The notes: generated by a model from the letters alone, not told the origin. Shown: positions 41,982-53,553, numbered from the stretch's first letter. The stretch is 64,000 nt of DNA from Phytobacter ursingii (GCA_901456055.1 CABDWT010000001.1:124001-188000), one strand, 5' to 3'. Translations and numbers: made by a program.

Positions 41982-42332
<351 letters not shown>

Positions 42333-42355
42333 GATTCGCTTTCGCGACATCCTGT

Positions 42356-42390
42356 TAAAAAGGGCTGGCCTGTGGGCTGGCCCTTTTTTT
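42356..42390 (+). terminator. Terminator of the rpsP operon
   Basis: AAAAGGGC/GCCCTTTT outer stem with a GCC/GGC inner pair, followed by a run of T, just after rplS. Confidence 0.85.
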
Positions 42391-42809
42391 ATGGTCTGAA
42401 GAGGGGTAAAGCAACTGCATTTACCCGGACGATTATGAACGGAGATGTTTATCCAGAATCTCAGCCACTCAATCATATCCTTACCCCCAGCATGTTTACT
42501 GGCGACAGTTGCTTCGTCGTTAAAACCTGCGCAGCTTCCCTGCTATGAATGATCGTTACCTCTGCATAATCGCTTGCCCTTCCTGATATTTTCGCGCAAG
42601 CATCTAACCTCAGACTTACTTTCTGTATGGACAGAGAGATCTTTGGATGTAATAAATTATTTACACATTTTTCCCGATTAATGAGGCTTTAAATTGTATT
42701 GTAAAGATAAATGTACGTATTTTGGATTGAATTCTTTACTAGCTATGGTATTGTGTCACCTCCTCACTGAGGAATAACTATCGCAAACGAGTCATACAGG
42801 ATCACCATC
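42391..42809. other. rplS-aroF intergenic region
   Basis: About 420 bases with no gene. It holds the aroF promoter and TyrR boxes at its right end. The left part (42400-42640) shows no recognisable element. Confidence 0.5.
42648..42717 (+). promoter_or_regulatory. TyrR boxes upstream of aroF
   Basis: TGTAATAAATTATTTACA (42648-42665) matches TGTAAA-N6-TTTACA with one mismatch. TGTAAAGATAAATGTACG (42700-42717) is a second, weaker match. TyrR with tyrosine represses aroF-tyrA in E. coli through this type of arrangement. Confidence 0.8.
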
Positions 42810-43880
42810 ATGCAAAAAGACGCGCTGAATAACGTACACATTACCGACGAACAAGTTCTGATTACTCCGGATCAACTGAAAGCCGCTTTTCCACTGAGCA
42901 TTGCTCAGGAAGCGCAGATTGCGCAGTCTCGTCAGACGATTTCCAGCATCATTGCTGGCGAAGATCCTCGTTTGTTGGTCGTCTGTGGCCCTTGCTCAAT
43001 TCATGATCCTGAAACCGCACTGGAATATGCTCGTCGATTTAAAGCACTTGCCGCTGAGGTCAGCGATAGCCTCTATCTGGTGATGCGCGTCTATTTTGAA
43101 AAACCCCGTACCACCGTCGGCTGGAAAGGGTTGATTAACGATCCTCACATGGATGGCTCGTTTGATGTAGAGGCTGGGCTGAAAATTGCTCGCCAGCTAT
43201 TGGTGGAATTGGTCAACATGGGGCTGCCGCTGGCAACCGAAGCGCTCGACCCGAATAGTCCGCAGTACCTGGGCGACCTGTTTAGCTGGTCCGCCATTGG
43301 TGCGCGCACAACTGAGTCACAGACTCACCGTGAAATGGCCTCTGGCTTGTCGATGCCCGTGGGCTTCAAAAACGGCACTGACGGTAGCCTGGCAACGGCG
43401 ATTAACGCAATGCGCGCGGCAGCAATGCCGCACCGTTTCGTCGGTATTAACCAGGCTGGTCAGGTTTGCCTGTTGCAAACGCAAGGTAATCCCGATGGCC
43501 ACGTGATTCTGCGCGGCGGTAAAGCGCCAAACTACAGCCCTGCGGATGTCGCTCAGTGTGAAAAAGAGATGGAGCAGGCGGGACTCAAGCCAGCGCTGAT
43601 GGTAGATTGCAGTCATGGCAATTCGAATAAAGATTACCGTCGCCAGCCTGCAGTGGCTGAGTCGGTTGTTGCGCAGATCAAAGACGGAAACCGTTCAATC
43701 ATTGGCTTAATGATTGAAAGTAATATCCACGAAGGCAATCAATCTTCCGAGCAGCCGCGTAGTGAAATGAAATACGGTGTATCCGTCACCGATGCATGCA
43801 TTAGCTGGGAAACCACCGAGGCGTTGCTGCGTGAAATCGGCAATGACTTGCGCAGTAGCCTTGCGGCACGTCTGGCTTAA
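42810..43880 (+). CDS. aroF: DAHP synthase, tyrosine-sensitive
   Basis: 356 residues, E. coli AroF length. The conserved VVCGPCSIHDPE and the metal and substrate residues in KNGTDGSLATAINAMRAA and DCSHGNSNKD are present. It condenses phosphoenolpyruvate with erythrose 4-phosphate, the first step of aromatic amino acid synthesis. It is followed by tyrA nine bases later, and TyrR boxes lie upstream. Confidence 0.98.
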   Translation: MQKDALNNVHITDEQVLITPDQLKAAFPLSIAQEAQIAQSRQTISSIIAGEDPRLLVVCGPCSIHDPETALEYARRFKALAAEVSDSLYLVMRVYFEKPRTTVGWKGLINDPHMDGSFDVEAGLKIARQLLVELVNMGLPLATEALDPNSPQYLGDLFSWSAIGARTTESQTHREMASGLSMPVGFKNGTDGSLATAINAMRAAAMPHRFVGINQAGQVCLLQTQGNPDGHVILRGGKAPNYSPADVAQCEKEMEQAGLKPALMVDCSHGNSNKDYRRQPAVAESVVAQIKDGNRSIIGLMIESNIHEGNQSSEQPRSEMKYGVSVTDACISWETTEALLREIGNDLRSSLAARLA

Positions 43881-43889
43881 GAGGATGTT

Positions 43890-45011
43890 ATGGTTGCAGA
43901 ACTGACCGCGTTACGCGATCAAATAGATGAAGTCGATAAAGCGTTGCTGGAACTACTGGCGCGTCGTATGTCACTGGTTGCTGAGGTCGGTGAAGTAAAA
44001 AGTAAATACGGCCTGCCGATCTATGTTCCGGAGCGTGAAGCCTCAATGCTGGCGTCCCGTCGTCAGGAAGCCGAAGCCCTGGGGGTGTCGCCGGATTTGA
44101 TTGAGGATGTTCTGCGTCGCGTTATGCGTGAGTCCTATTCCAGTGAAAACGACAAAGGGTTCAAAACGCTTTGTCCTTCGTTGCGGCCGGTAGTACTTGT
44201 CGGCGGCAACGGACAAATGGGACAGTTGTTTGCCAAAATGCTGACGCTATCTGGCTACCAGGTTCGTATTCTGGAAAAAGATGACTGGTCGCAGGCGCAG
44301 GCTATCGTCGCTGATGCGGGCATGGTTATTGTGAGTGTCCCTATTCATATCACTGAAAAAGTGATCGCCCAACTCCCGCCGTTACCGGACGACTGTATCC
44401 TTGTCGACCTGGCGTCGGTAAAAAGCGGGCCGCTGCAGGCGATGCTGGAAGCTCATAAAGGGCCTGTTGTCGGTTTGCACCCGATGTTTGGTCCTGACAG
44501 CGGTAGCCTGGCGAAACAGGTTGTCGTGTGGTGTGATGGCCGAAACCCGGATGCTTATCAGTGGTTTCTGGAACAAATTCAGGTATGGGGGGCGCGTCTG
44601 CATCGTATCAGCGCCGTTGAACATGACCAGAATATGGCGTTTATCCAGGCGTTACGCCACTTTGCCACCTTTGCTTATGGGCTGCATCTGGCAGAGGAGA
44701 ATGTACAGCTTGAGCAGTTACTGGCACTTTCGTCGCCTATTTACCGCCTTGAACTGGCGATGGTGGGCCGTCTGTTTGCCCAGGATCCGCAGCTCTATGC
44801 CGACATTATTATGTCATCGGAGAATAACCTGGCGCTGATCAAGCGCTACTATCAGCGTTTCGGCGAGGCGATCAGTCTGCTGGAACACGGTGACAAGCAG
44901 GCGTTTATTGATAGCTTCCGGAAAGTAGAACACTGGTTTGGCGATTATGCTAAGCGCTTCCAGAGTGAAAGTCGCGTCTTGCTGCGCCAGGCGAATGACA
45001 GCCGCCAATAA
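43890..45011 (+). CDS. tyrA: Bifunctional chorismate mutase/prephenate dehydrogenase
   Basis: 373 residues. The N-terminal AroQ-type chorismate mutase ([23 protein letters not shown], about 1-90, stated in part) is fused to the NAD-dependent prephenate dehydrogenase ([30 protein letters not shown]). It makes 4-hydroxyphenylpyruvate for tyrosine and is inhibited by tyrosine. It is the second gene of the aroF operon. Confidence 0.98.
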   Translation: MVAELTALRDQIDEVDKALLELLARRMSLVAEVGEVKSKYGLPIYVPEREASMLASRRQEAEALGVSPDLIEDVLRRVMRESYSSENDKGFKTLCPSLRPVVLVGGNGQMGQLFAKMLTLSGYQVRILEKDDWSQAQAIVADAGMVIVSVPIHITEKVIAQLPPLPDDCILVDLASVKSGPLQAMLEAHKGPVVGLHPMFGPDSGSLAKQVVVWCDGRNPDAYQWFLEQIQVWGARLHRISAVEHDQNMAFIQALRHFATFAYGLHLAEENVQLEQLLALSSPIYRLELAMVGRLFAQDPQLYADIIMSSENNLALIKRYYQRFGEAISLLEHGDKQAFIDSFRKVEHWFGDYAKRFQSESRVLLRQANDSRQ

Positions 45012-45033
45012 ATAAAAAGCCGTTTATACTGAA

Positions 45034-45068
45034 AAGCCAGTGGCATATACCGCTGGCTTTTTTCTTTG
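45034..45068 (+). terminator. Terminator after tyrA
   Basis: AAAGCCAG...CTGGCTTT stem with a T-rich tail shortly after the tyrA stop and just before the SMP-30 gene. Confidence 0.8.
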
Positions 45069-45080
45069 TAAGGGACAGAT

Positions 45081-45953
45081 ATGGCTGAACCGCAACTGCT
45101 GTTTGATTATACCGGGCACCTGCCGGAATGCCCGACATGGAGTGAGGAAGAGCAGGCGCTCTGGTGGGCCGATATTCTTGAAGGTGAGCTCCATCGCTAC
45201 CATTCTGCCACCGGTGAACACTCGGTGCTTTGTTTTCCCGAGGAGGTTGGCTGCTTTGCATTGAGGGAGAAGGGCGGTTTTATTGTCGCGATGCGTAACG
45301 CTATCTGGCTCGCAGATAAGCGAGGGCTGCTGGTACAGAAAGTGTGCGATAATCCGTCAAACCCGCAACTGGCGCGTTTTAACGACGGCGGCACCGATCA
45401 TCTTGGCCGTTTCTACGCAGGCACATTCTGGGGGCCGGGCGATTACAACGGCGCGCTACTGATGCGTATTGATAATGATCTTAAACCCACTGTTATCCAG
45501 TGTGATATCCAGGGCCATAACGGTCTGGCATTTAGCCACGACAAACAGTGGATGTTTACCTCTGATACGCCAAATGGCGTTATCTATCGAACGCCGCTGG
45601 ATGAGCAGGGGGAGCCCGGCGCGCGTGAAATGTTCCGGCGATTTCAGCCCGGTGAAGGGATCCCTGATGGTGCGGCAATGGATATGGAAGGTTGTTACTG
45701 GAGCGCTATGTTTGATGGCTGGCGTATTGCACGATTTTCGCCGCAGGGAGAGCAACTGGCGGAGTATCGTCTGCCTGTGCGTTGCCCGACAATGGTCTGC
45801 TTTGGCGGTGTTGATATGAAAACGCTGTTTATTACGACCACGCGGGAGAATATGGATGCGCAGGAGATAGCAGATTATCCTCTTTCGGGGGCGATCTTCA
45901 CCCTACCGGTGGAAGTGGCAGGAGTGAAGAAATCAGCCTTTATAGAACGTTAA
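45081..45953 (+). CDS. SMP-30/gluconolactonase-family protein
   Basis: 290 residues with the SMP-30 six-bladed propeller signature: an N-terminal metal-ligand Glu in [19 protein letters not shown], the [16 protein letters not shown] strand (Asn/Asp ligands), the GHNGLAFS segment and the [20 protein letters not shown] block. Members hydrolyse sugar lactones, but the substrate here is unknown. It lies between tyrA and pheA, which are direct neighbours in E. coli, with a normal ribosome site; its stop overlaps that of pheA by 4 bases. A late acquisition into a conserved junction is inferred. Confidence 0.88.
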   Translation: MAEPQLLFDYTGHLPECPTWSEEEQALWWADILEGELHRYHSATGEHSVLCFPEEVGCFALREKGGFIVAMRNAIWLADKRGLLVQKVCDNPSNPQLARFNDGGTDHLGRFYAGTFWGPGDYNGALLMRIDNDLKPTVIQCDIQGHNGLAFSHDKQWMFTSDTPNGVIYRTPLDEQGEPGAREMFRRFQPGEGIPDGAAMDMEGCYWSAMFDGWRIARFSPQGEQLAEYRLPVRCPTMVCFGGVDMKTLFITTTRENMDAQEIADYPLSGAIFTLPVEVAGVKKSAFIER

Positions 45954-47110
45954 GCCGGATCGACAGGCACGACGTTTTCGCTGGGATAACAGCCCAGCAC
46001 CTTAAGCGAGCGGGTAATGGATGTCAGCTCGCGAAGGGCCTTTTGCACATCCAAAGCGTGTAAATTCGCCTGAATATCCAGATAGAACATCTCTTCCCAT
46101 GGGTTGCCGTGGATCGGGCGCGATTCGAGTTTGGTCATGATCAGGTTGTGATTACGCAGCACCAGTAATGCTTCAACCAGCGCACCAGCTTGTTGGCCGG
46201 TTGCAATCAGCAGTGTGGTCTTGGCTGGCACCTGATCGGAGACATCAATCGCTTTACGGGCGAGCACCACAAAGCGAGTGATATTCTGCGCTTGGTTTGC
46301 CAGGTTACGCTCCAGTACCTGTAATCCATACAGCGCACCACCGGCTTCATTACCCAGAGCGGCCACGTGTGGAGAGTTTTCCTGCGCCACGCGTTCCATG
46401 GCGGAGGAGGTACTTTCGCAATATTCAATTTTCCAGTGCGGGTAGCGATTCAAAAACTGGCTACATTGCTGGAAAGGTTGCGGATGGCTGTAAACGGTCT
46501 GGATTTTATCCAGATCGGTTGAGCCGGATACCAGTACGCAGTGATCAATTGGCACCGTCAGCTCACCCACAATCGACAGACTGGTGTGCTGCAGCAAATC
46601 GTAAACGTCATTGATTGCCCCGGAACTGGTGTTTTCCAGCGGCACGACGGCATAGTCGGCCTGGCCGGTTTCAACCTGATTAAAGATATCGTGAAATTTA
46701 AGACAGCCGCTCTCGATAAATTGCTCGAAATGGCGGGCAGCATACTGACGCGCTGCCAGATGCGAGTAAGAGCCTTTCGGGCCGAGGAAGGCGATTCGGG
46801 CTGAATGGGGATTAATTTTGTTGAGATGCTGCTGGAGTAGCGCCTGCTGCGTAAGAACGGAGTCTTCAATAATTAACTGGAACAGGCGGGTAATATAATG
46901 CGCATCAAGATGGTGCGTTTTACCTAATTCAATCAGGCGTTCCAGCAAGTCGCGTTCACGGTCAATGTCCCGCACAGGACGGTGAGAAGCCAGTTTTGCT
47001 TTACCCACCTCGACTGCCAGTTGACGCCGCTCGGCTAACAGGGAAAGTAACTGCTCATCCAGGGCGCTTATTTTTACACGTAAATCCAGTAAAGGGTTAT
47101 CCGCTGTCAT
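45950..47110 (-). CDS. pheA: Bifunctional chorismate mutase/prephenate dehydratase
   Basis: 386 residues: an AroQ chorismate mutase domain ([23 protein letters not shown], about 6-90), a prephenate dehydratase domain ([30 protein letters not shown]) and the C-terminal ACT domain with the [10 protein letters not shown] and [10 protein letters not shown] phenylalanine-binding motifs. It makes phenylpyruvate and is feedback-inhibited by phenylalanine. It is under pheL attenuation. Confidence 0.98.
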   Translation of the reverse strand: MTADNPLLDLRVKISALDEQLLSLLAERRQLAVEVGKAKLASHRPVRDIDRERDLLERLIELGKTHHLDAHYITRLFQLIIEDSVLTQQALLQQHLNKINPHSARIAFLGPKGSYSHLAARQYAARHFEQFIESGCLKFHDIFNQVETGQADYAVVPLENTSSGAINDVYDLLQHTSLSIVGELTVPIDHCVLVSGSTDLDKIQTVYSHPQPFQQCSQFLNRYPHWKIEYCESTSSAMERVAQENSPHVAALGNEAGGALYGLQVLERNLANQAQNITRFVVLARKAIDVSDQVPAKTTLLIATGQQAGALVEALLVLRNHNLIMTKLESRPIHGNPWEEMFYLDIQANLHALDVQKALRELTSITRSLKVLGCYPSENVVPVDPA

Positions 47111-47134
47111 GTTGTTGCCTTAATTGTTATCAAT

Positions 47135-47164
47135 AAAAAAGGCCTCCCGGAGTGGGAGGCCTTG
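47135..47164 (-). terminator. pheA attenuator terminator
   Basis: GGCCTCCC...GGGAGGCC hairpin with a T run on the minus strand, between pheL and pheA. It is the terminator of the classic phenylalanine attenuation system: it forms when Phe-tRNA is plentiful and the leader is translated quickly. Confidence 0.92.
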
Positions 47165-47209
47165 TTGTTCGTCTTCGCATTCTTTATCACAAAACGAATC
47201 GCCTCCCGG

Positions 47210-47257
47210 TCAGGGGAAGGTAAAAAAGAATGCGAAGAAGAACGGAACATGTTTCAT
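47210..47257 (-). CDS. pheL: pheA leader peptide PheL
   Basis: 15-residue peptide MKHVPFFFAFFFTFP, with seven Phe codons, preceded by AAGGAAA. It matches E. coli PheL. Stalling at the Phe codons favours the antiterminator and allows pheA transcription. Confidence 0.95.
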   Translation of the reverse strand: MKHVPFFFAFFFTFP

Positions 47258-47313
47258 GGAGATTTCCTTTTGAGTGTGCAGACTAAAGTACCTGTACTGT
47301 TTTCTCTCTGTCA

Positions 47314-47341
47314 ATAAAAAACGCGCCCGAAGGCGCGTTGC
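47314..47341 (-). terminator. Terminator after raiA
   Basis: AACGCGCC/GGCGCGTT stem with a T run on the minus strand, just past raiA. In E. coli the raiA 3' end is also the source of the small RNA RaiZ, so this hairpin may end an sRNA. Confidence 0.85.
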
Positions 47342-47363
47342 TGATTAACTCAATACTGTAAGG

Positions 47364-47750
<387 letters not shown>

Positions 47751-47758
47751 TCAAAATG

Positions 47759-47774
47759 TGTGATTTAAATCACA
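47759..47774 (-). promoter_or_regulatory. CRP site upstream of raiA
   Basis: TGTGATTTAAATCACA is a perfect TGTGA-N6-TCACA palindrome, about 62 bases before the raiA start codon. It suggests cAMP-CRP control, as reported for E. coli raiA. Confidence 0.85.
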
Positions 47775-47912
47775 TTATTTTGTCACTTTTTGTCAAGGGC
47801 AATGTTTTGTGAGGCAGGACAGGAAGAGGGCAAATATTACTTGTCGAAGTACGGATTACCCGTCATAGTTGATAGGATGACTTGAAGCTAAACCGCTTCA
47901 GCTCTGCCTTTC

Positions 47913-47947
47913 AGGCATAAAAAACGGCAGCTCATGGCTGCCGTTTT
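47913..47947 (-). terminator. Terminator after bamD
   Basis: AACGGCAGC/GCTGCCGTT hairpin with a T run on the minus strand, immediately past bamD. Confidence 0.85.
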
Positions 47948-47962
47948 GCGTTTAAGGATGAC

Positions 47963-48700
47963 TCAACTGCTTTGACCGTTGCTGGCAATAATTTTTGCCA
48001 CTTTGTCGGCCTGAGCGGTCATCTGCATTTCGCGGTATGCATTTTCCATCAGCGGAAGCGCATCGCGCGTTGCTTTGGTATCCGGGAAGTCACGCATCAT
48101 ACCTTCAACACGATTTACCACGGCGACCCATGCACCACGTTTAGTGTAGTACTCAGCAACAGAGTATTCATACTTCGCGAGGCGGTCTTTCAGGAAAACC
48201 AGTCGTTTGGTTGCATCGGTAACGTATTGACTACGTGGGTAGCCACGAACCAATTTAGAGAAATCTTTAAATGCTTCACGCGCATGTTGCGGATCGCGAT
48301 CGCTGCGATCAACGCCGAAGAACCCCTGCAAGGCGCTGTCATCTAACGCCATGTTAGTCAAACCACGCATATACATGACATAATCAATGTTAGGATGGGT
48401 TGGGTTCAGACGTATAAAACGGTCGATTGCGGCCTGAGCCAGCGGGAGATCTGCATTTTTGTAATAAGCGTAGATCAGATCCAGCTGCACCTGCTGCGAG
48501 TAAGGTCCGAACGGATAACGGTTATCCAACGCTTCCAGTTGCGTTATGGCTGCCTTCCAGTTACCGTCTTGCAGTTTTTGCTGGGCAGTCGCGTAGATTT
48601 CATTTGGCGGATTATCAGGCACCACTTCCTTTGAACCGGAGCAACCCGCCAAAGCCAGGCTCAACGTGGCGGCTGCCACCAGATATTTCATGCGCGTCAT
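47963..48700 (-). CDS. bamD: Outer-membrane assembly lipoprotein BamD
   Basis: 245 residues, E. coli length, with a lipobox (LALAGC then SG) and five TPR-like repeats. It is the essential lipoprotein of the BAM complex; it binds BamA and substrate C-termini. It is divergent from rluD. Confidence 0.97.
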   Translation of the reverse strand: MTRMKYLVAAATLSLALAGCSGSKEVVPDNPPNEIYATAQQKLQDGNWKAAITQLEALDNRYPFGPYSQQVQLDLIYAYYKNADLPLAQAAIDRFIRLNPTHPNIDYVMYMRGLTNMALDDSALQGFFGVDRSDRDPQHAREAFKDFSKLVRGYPRSQYVTDATKRLVFLKDRLAKYEYSVAEYYTKRGAWVAVVNRVEGMMRDFPDTKATRDALPLMENAYREMQMTAQADKVAKIIASNGQSS

Positions 48701-48830
48701 GACGATTAGACTTTCCTCAGAATGTGTATGCGGGAGATTGTCTTTCCTGCTCCCGACTAAGACCAGCTACAATAGCACACTATATTAAACGGCAAAGCCG
48801 TAAAACCCAACGTTAACGAAGAAGCTGTAT

Positions 48831-49811
48831 ATGGCACAACGAGTACAACTCACCGCAATGGTTACCGAAAATCAACTCGGTCAACGCTTAGATCAGGCTT
48901 TGGCCGAATTGTTCCCGGATTATTCGCGTTCGCGTATAAAAGAATGGATTCTCGACCAGAAAGTACTGGTCAATGGCAAAATGTGTGACAAACCCAAAGA
49001 AAAAGTGTTGGGTGGAGAAAGCGTTGCTATTAACGCTGAGATTGAAGAAGAAGCGCGTTTTGAACCACAGGATATCCCGCTCAATATCGTCTATGAAGAT
49101 GACGACATTATTGTAATCAACAAACCGCGTGATTTAGTGGTTCATCCGGGTGCCGGTAACCCAGACGGGACGGTACTCAATGCGTTATTGCATTATTATC
49201 CCCCTATCGCTGATGTTCCGCGCGCCGGGATTGTTCACCGTCTGGACAAAGACACGACCGGTCTGATGGTGGTGGCAAAAACGGTTCCTGCTCAGACGCG
49301 TCTGGTGGAGTCTTTGCAACTGCGTGAGATCACCCGTGAATATGAAGCGGTGGCGATCGGTCACATGACGTCTGGTGGCACGGTTGAAGAACCTATCAGC
49401 CGCCACCCGACTAAACGTACGCATATGTCCGTGCACCCGATGGGTAAACCGGCGGTGACGCACTATCGCATCATGGAACATTTCCGTATTCATACGCGCC
49501 TGCGTTTGCGTCTGGAAACCGGGCGTACCCACCAGATCCGCGTGCATATGGCACACATCACGCATCCGCTGGTGGGTGACCAGCTCTATGGTGGCCGTCC
49601 GCGTCCGCCGAAAGGTGCGTCGGAGGAGTTCATTGCTGCGCTGCGTAAGTTCGACAGACAAGCGCTGCATGCAACGATGCTTCGTCTGTACCATCCGATC
49701 ACCGGCATTGAGATGGAATGGCATGCGCCGATCCCTCAGGACATGATTGACCTGATTGATGCCATGCGTGCCGACTTCGAAACTCATAAGGATGATGTGG
49801 CCTGGTTATGA
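48831..49811 (+). CDS. rluD: 23S rRNA pseudouridine synthase RluD
   Basis: 326 residues. An N-terminal S4-like RNA-binding domain (GQRLDQALAELFPDYSRSRIKEW, in part) precedes the RluA catalytic domain with the HRLDKDTTGLMVVAK motif and catalytic Asp. It modifies U1911, 1915 and 1917 in helix 69 of 23S rRNA. It overlaps pgeF by 4 bases. Confidence 0.97.
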   Translation: MAQRVQLTAMVTENQLGQRLDQALAELFPDYSRSRIKEWILDQKVLVNGKMCDKPKEKVLGGESVAINAEIEEEARFEPQDIPLNIVYEDDDIIVINKPRDLVVHPGAGNPDGTVLNALLHYYPPIADVPRAGIVHRLDKDTTGLMVVAKTVPAQTRLVESLQLREITREYEAVAIGHMTSGGTVEEPISRHPTKRTHMSVHPMGKPAVTHYRIMEHFRIHTRLRLRLETGRTHQIRVHMAHITHPLVGDQLYGGRPRPPKGASEEFIAALRKFDRQALHATMLRLYHPITGIEMEWHAPIPQDMIDLIDAMRADFETHKDDVAWL

Positions 49812-50539
49812 CCAAACTGATTGTCCCTGACTGGCCGCTGCCTTCTGGCGTAGCGGCATGTAGCTCTACACGTATTGGAGGGGTGAGCCTGCCACCTTAT
49901 GACTCACTCAACCTGGGCGCGCACTGTGGTGATGACCTCGTGCATGTTGAGGAGAACCGCAAACGGATGTTCGCGGCAGGTCAGCTTCCGTCGAAACCGG
50001 TCTGGCTTGAACAAGTTCACGGTAAGGATGTCCTGAAACTTACCGGTGAGCCTTATGCCAGTAAGCGTGCCGATGCGTCGTACAGCAATACGCCGGGGAC
50101 AGTTTGTGCAGTAATGACCGCGGACTGCCTGCCGGTGCTGTTTTGCAATCGTAATGGCACCGAAGTGGCAGCGGCTCACGCGGGGTGGCGTGGTCTCTGC
50201 GCCGGTGTGCTGGAAGAGACCGTCGCCTGCTTTGATGATAAACCGGAAAATATTCTTGCCTGGCTGGGGCCTGCTATTGGGCCTGATGCTTTCGAGGTCG
50301 GCCCGGAAGTGCGCGATGCTTTTATGGCAGTTGAGGCTATTGCAGACAGGGCATTTCGTCCGGCAGGGGAAAAATATTACGCGGATATCTATACCCTCGC
50401 CCGTCAGCGCCTGACAAGCGTAGGCGTGACGCAAGTCTTCGGCGGAGATCGCTGTACCTTCAGTCAAAAGGGTGATTTTTTCTCATATCGTCGCGACAAA
50501 AACACGGGTCGTATGGCAAGTTTCATTTGGCTGATATAA
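49808..50539 (+). CDS. pgeF: Purine nucleoside phosphorylase/peptidoglycan editing factor PgeF (YfiH)
   Basis: 243 residues. The laccase-domain family motif set is present: H in EQVHGK, TADCLPVLF with its Cys, and AAHAGWRGL with its His, which together form a zinc site. E. coli PgeF prevents misincorporation of Ser into peptidoglycan precursors; relatives act as purine nucleosidases. It is coupled to rluD. Confidence 0.96.
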   Translation: MTKLIVPDWPLPSGVAACSSTRIGGVSLPPYDSLNLGAHCGDDLVHVEENRKRMFAAGQLPSKPVWLEQVHGKDVLKLTGEPYASKRADASYSNTPGTVCAVMTADCLPVLFCNRNGTEVAAAHAGWRGLCAGVLEETVACFDDKPENILAWLGPAIGPDAFEVGPEVRDAFMAVEAIADRAFRPAGEKYYADIYTLARQRLTSVGVTQVFGGDRCTFSQKGDFFSYRRDKNTGRMASFIWLI

Positions 50540-50601
50540 CCTAACGAATCAAGACGATCCGGCACGTGTAACTTTCTTTTCGCATAATTCAGGTCATTCA
50601 C

Positions 50602-50630
50602 CTTGAATAATTGAGGGATGACCTCATTTA
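50602..50630 (+). promoter_or_regulatory. Sigma-32 promoter of clpB
   Basis: CTTGAA followed after 14 bases by CCTCATTTA matches the E. coli clpB heat-shock promoter. Confidence 0.85.
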
Positions 50631-50668
50631 ATCTCCAGTAGCAATTTTGACCTGTTATGGGGGGAGTT

Positions 50669-53242
50669 ATGCGTCTGGATCGTCTTACCAATAAATTCCA
50701 GCTTGCTCTTGCCGATGCCCAGTCGCTTGCACTGGGGCACGACAACCAATTCATCGAACCTCTTCATTTAATGAGCGCCTTGCTAAATCAGGAAGGGGGG
50801 TCGGTACGTCCTTTATTAACCTCTGCTGGCGTTAACGCCGGGCAATTGCGTACGGCTATTGAGCAGGCGTTAAGCCGTTTGCCTCAGGTGGAGGGCACCG
50901 GTGGCGATGTACAGCCTTCGCAAGACCTCATGCGAGTGCTGAATCTCTGCGACAAGCTGGCGCAGAAAAGAGGGGACAACTTTATTTCGTCAGAGCTTTT
51001 TATTCTGGCGGCGCTTGAATCACGCGGTTCGCTTACTGACCTGCTGAAATCAGCCGGTGCGACGACGGCAAATGTGACTCAGGCAATTGATCAAATGCGT
51101 GGAGGTGACAACGTGAACGATCAAGGGGCCGAAGATCAACGTCAGGCCTTGAAAAAATACACGGTCGATCTGACCGAGCGTGCTGAACAAGGCAAACTCG
51201 ATCCGGTTATCGGGCGTGATGAAGAAATTCGCCGTACCATTCAGGTATTGCAGCGTCGTACTAAAAACAACCCTGTTCTTATTGGGGAGCCTGGCGTCGG
51301 TAAAACCGCCATTGTGGAAGGGCTTGCACAGCGTATTGTTAACGGCGAAGTCCCGGAAGGTTTAAAAGGCCGTCGGGTACTGGCGCTGGACATGGGGTCG
51401 CTGGTGGCCGGGGCGAAATACCGTGGTGAATTTGAAGAGCGCTTAAAAGGCGTGCTTAACGACCTCTCCAAACAGGAAGGTAACGTTATTCTCTTTATCG
51501 ATGAGTTGCACACCATGGTGGGCGCGGGAAAAGCAGACGGCGCAATGGATGCCGGGAATATGCTGAAACCGGCGCTGGCACGTGGTGAGCTTCACTGCGT
51601 AGGGGCAACGACGCTTGATGAGTATCGCCAGTACATCGAAAAAGACGCGGCACTGGAACGTCGATTCCAGAAAGTGTTTGTCGCTGAGCCTTCTGTTGAA
51701 GACACCATCGCAATTCTGCGTGGCCTGAAAGAGCGTTATGAGCTGCATCATCACGTACAGATTACTGACCCGGCGATTGTGGCTGCCGCGACGTTATCGC
51801 ACCGCTATATTGCTGACCGCCAGTTACCGGATAAAGCTATCGATCTGATCGATGAAGCGGCGTCCAGCATTCGTATGCAGATTGACTCGAAGCCGGAAGA
51901 GCTGGACAGACTGGATCGCCGCATTATCCAACTCAAACTGGAGCAACAGGCGTTGCTGAAAGAGTCGGATGATGCCAGTAAAAAACGTCTGGAGATGCTC
52001 AACGACGAGCTTTCTGATAAAGAGCGGCAGTATTCCACATTGGAAGAAGAGTGGAAGGCTGAGAAAGCTTCGCTTTCTGGTACTCAGACGATCAAGGCTG
52101 AACTTGAGCAGGCGAAAATCGCTATTGAGCAGGCGCGCCGAGTTGGCGACCTGGCGCGGATGTCAGAGTTGCAGTATGGCAAGATCCCGGAACTGGAAAA
52201 ACAGCTGGAAGCGGCTACCCAGTCTGAAGGTAAAACGATGCGTCTGTTACGTAATAAAGTGACGGATGCAGAAATTGCCGAAGTGCTGGCGCGCTGGACC
52301 GGGATTCCTGTTTCCAGAATGATGGAAGGCGAACGAGAAAAACTGCTGCGTATGGAGCAAGAACTGCATCAGCGTGTGATTGGCCAGGATGAAGCTGTTG
52401 AGGCCGTGTCGAATGCCATCCGCCGTAGCCGTGCCGGGTTGTCCGATCCAAATCGGCCGATTGGTTCCTTCCTGTTTCTTGGGCCGACCGGGGTGGGTAA
52501 AACCGAGCTGTGCAAATCGCTGGCTAATTTTATGTTTGATAGCGATGACGCCATGGTGCGTATCGATATGTCTGAGTTTATGGAAAAACATTCGGTATCG
52601 CGTCTCGTCGGTGCTCCTCCGGGATATGTTGGCTATGAAGAAGGTGGCTATCTGACAGAAGCGGTCCGCCGCCGCCCTTACTCCGTCATTTTGCTTGACG
52701 AGATTGAGAAAGCGCACCCGGATGTGTTCAACATTCTGTTGCAGGTGCTGGACGATGGTCGCCTGACAGACGGGCAGGGGAGGACGGTGGACTTCCGTAA
52801 CACGGTTGTCATCATGACTTCTAACCTTGGATCGGATTTAATTCAGGAGCGGTTTGGCGAACTGGATTACGGTCACATGAAAGAGCTGGTGTTAGGTGTG
52901 GTCAGCCATAGCTTCCGTCCGGAATTCATCAACCGTATAGATGAAGTGGTGGTGTTCCATCCGCTTGGTGAAAAACACATTGCCTCTATTGCTCAAATCC
53001 AGTTGCAGCGTTTGTACAAACGGCTGGAAGAGCGTGGCTATGAAGTTAGTCTTTCCGATGAAGCCTTGAAACTGCTGAGCGAGAATGGTTTTGATCCTGT
53101 GTATGGTGCACGGCCTTTGAAACGTGCAATTCAACAGCAGATTGAAAACCCGCTGGCGCAGCAAATTTTGTCTGGCGAACTTTTACCGGGCAAAATAATT
53201 CAGTTAGTTGTGAAAGATGATCGGATTGTGGCAGTGCAGTAA
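50669..53242 (+). CDS. clpB: ATP-dependent disaggregase ClpB
   Basis: 857 residues from [14 protein letters not shown]. coli length. N domain (1-145), first AAA+ module (GEPGVGKTA), a long middle coiled-coil domain (about 410-520), second AAA+ module (GPTGVGKTE) and a C-terminal oligomerisation region. With DnaK it dissolves protein aggregates after heat shock. A second start, GTG at 51113 (codon 149), has GGAGGTG before it and gives the shorter ClpB isoform known from E. coli. Confidence 0.98.
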   Translation: MRLDRLTNKFQLALADAQSLALGHDNQFIEPLHLMSALLNQEGGSVRPLLTSAGVNAGQLRTAIEQALSRLPQVEGTGGDVQPSQDLMRVLNLCDKLAQKRGDNFISSELFILAALESRGSLTDLLKSAGATTANVTQAIDQMRGGDNVNDQGAEDQRQALKKYTVDLTERAEQGKLDPVIGRDEEIRRTIQVLQRRTKNNPVLIGEPGVGKTAIVEGLAQRIVNGEVPEGLKGRRVLALDMGSLVAGAKYRGEFEERLKGVLNDLSKQEGNVILFIDELHTMVGAGKADGAMDAGNMLKPALARGELHCVGATTLDEYRQYIEKDAALERRFQKVFVAEPSVEDTIAILRGLKERYELHHHVQITDPAIVAAATLSHRYIADRQLPDKAIDLIDEAASSIRMQIDSKPEELDRLDRRIIQLKLEQQALLKESDDASKKRLEMLNDELSDKERQYSTLEEEWKAEKASLSGTQTIKAELEQAKIAIEQARRVGDLARMSELQYGKIPELEKQLEAATQSEGKTMRLLRNKVTDAEIAEVLARWTGIPVSRMMEGEREKLLRMEQELHQRVIGQDEAVEAVSNAIRRSRAGLSDPNRPIGSFLFLGPTGVGKTELCKSLANFMFDSDDAMVRIDMSEFMEKHSVSRLVGAPPGYVGYEEGGYLTEAVRRRPYSVILLDEIEKAHPDVFNILLQVLDDGRLTDGQGRTVDFRNTVVIMTSNLGSDLIQERFGELDYGHMKELVLGVVSHSFRPEFINRIDEVVVFHPLGEKHIASIAQIQLQRLYKRLEERGYEVSLSDEALKLLSENGFDPVYGARPLKRAIQQQIENPLAQQILSGELLPGKIIQLVVKDDRIVAVQ

Positions 53243-53256
53243 GTCACAAAACAGCA

Positions 53257-53284
53257 AAAACGAGCCTCCAGGGGCTCGTTTTTG
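53257..53284 (+). terminator. Terminator after clpB
   Basis: AACGAGCC/GGCTCGTT stem followed by T-rich sequence, 15 bases after the stop. Confidence 0.9.
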
Positions 53285-53367
53285 TTTAAAAAACAGGCAA
53301 GAATTGCCTTTCAATATCTATTTTGCCTGGAAAGTGAGCGAACGATAATTTTTTTTGAATTTTATAC

Positions 53368-53515
53368 TTGTCACTTCCTAAGAACTCCCTATAATGCGCC
53401 TCCACTGACACGGAACAACGGCAAGCAAGCCGCCGGGTCAGCGGGGTTCTCCTGAGAGTCCCGGCAGAGAAAAGCGAAAATAAACGCTTGACTCTGAAAG
53501 AGGAAAGCGTAATAT
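53368..53515 (+). promoter_or_regulatory. rrn P1 and P2 promoters
   Basis: P1: TTGTCA at 53368 and TATAAT at 53390 (16-base spacing), with an AT-rich UP element upstream and a GC-rich discriminator after it. P2: TTGACT at 53488 and TAATAT at 53510. This is the standard tandem ribosomal promoter set of the growth-rate-controlled operons. Confidence 0.92.
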
Positions 53516-53553
53516 ACGCCACCTCGCAACGGTGAGCGAAAGCCGCGTTGCAC

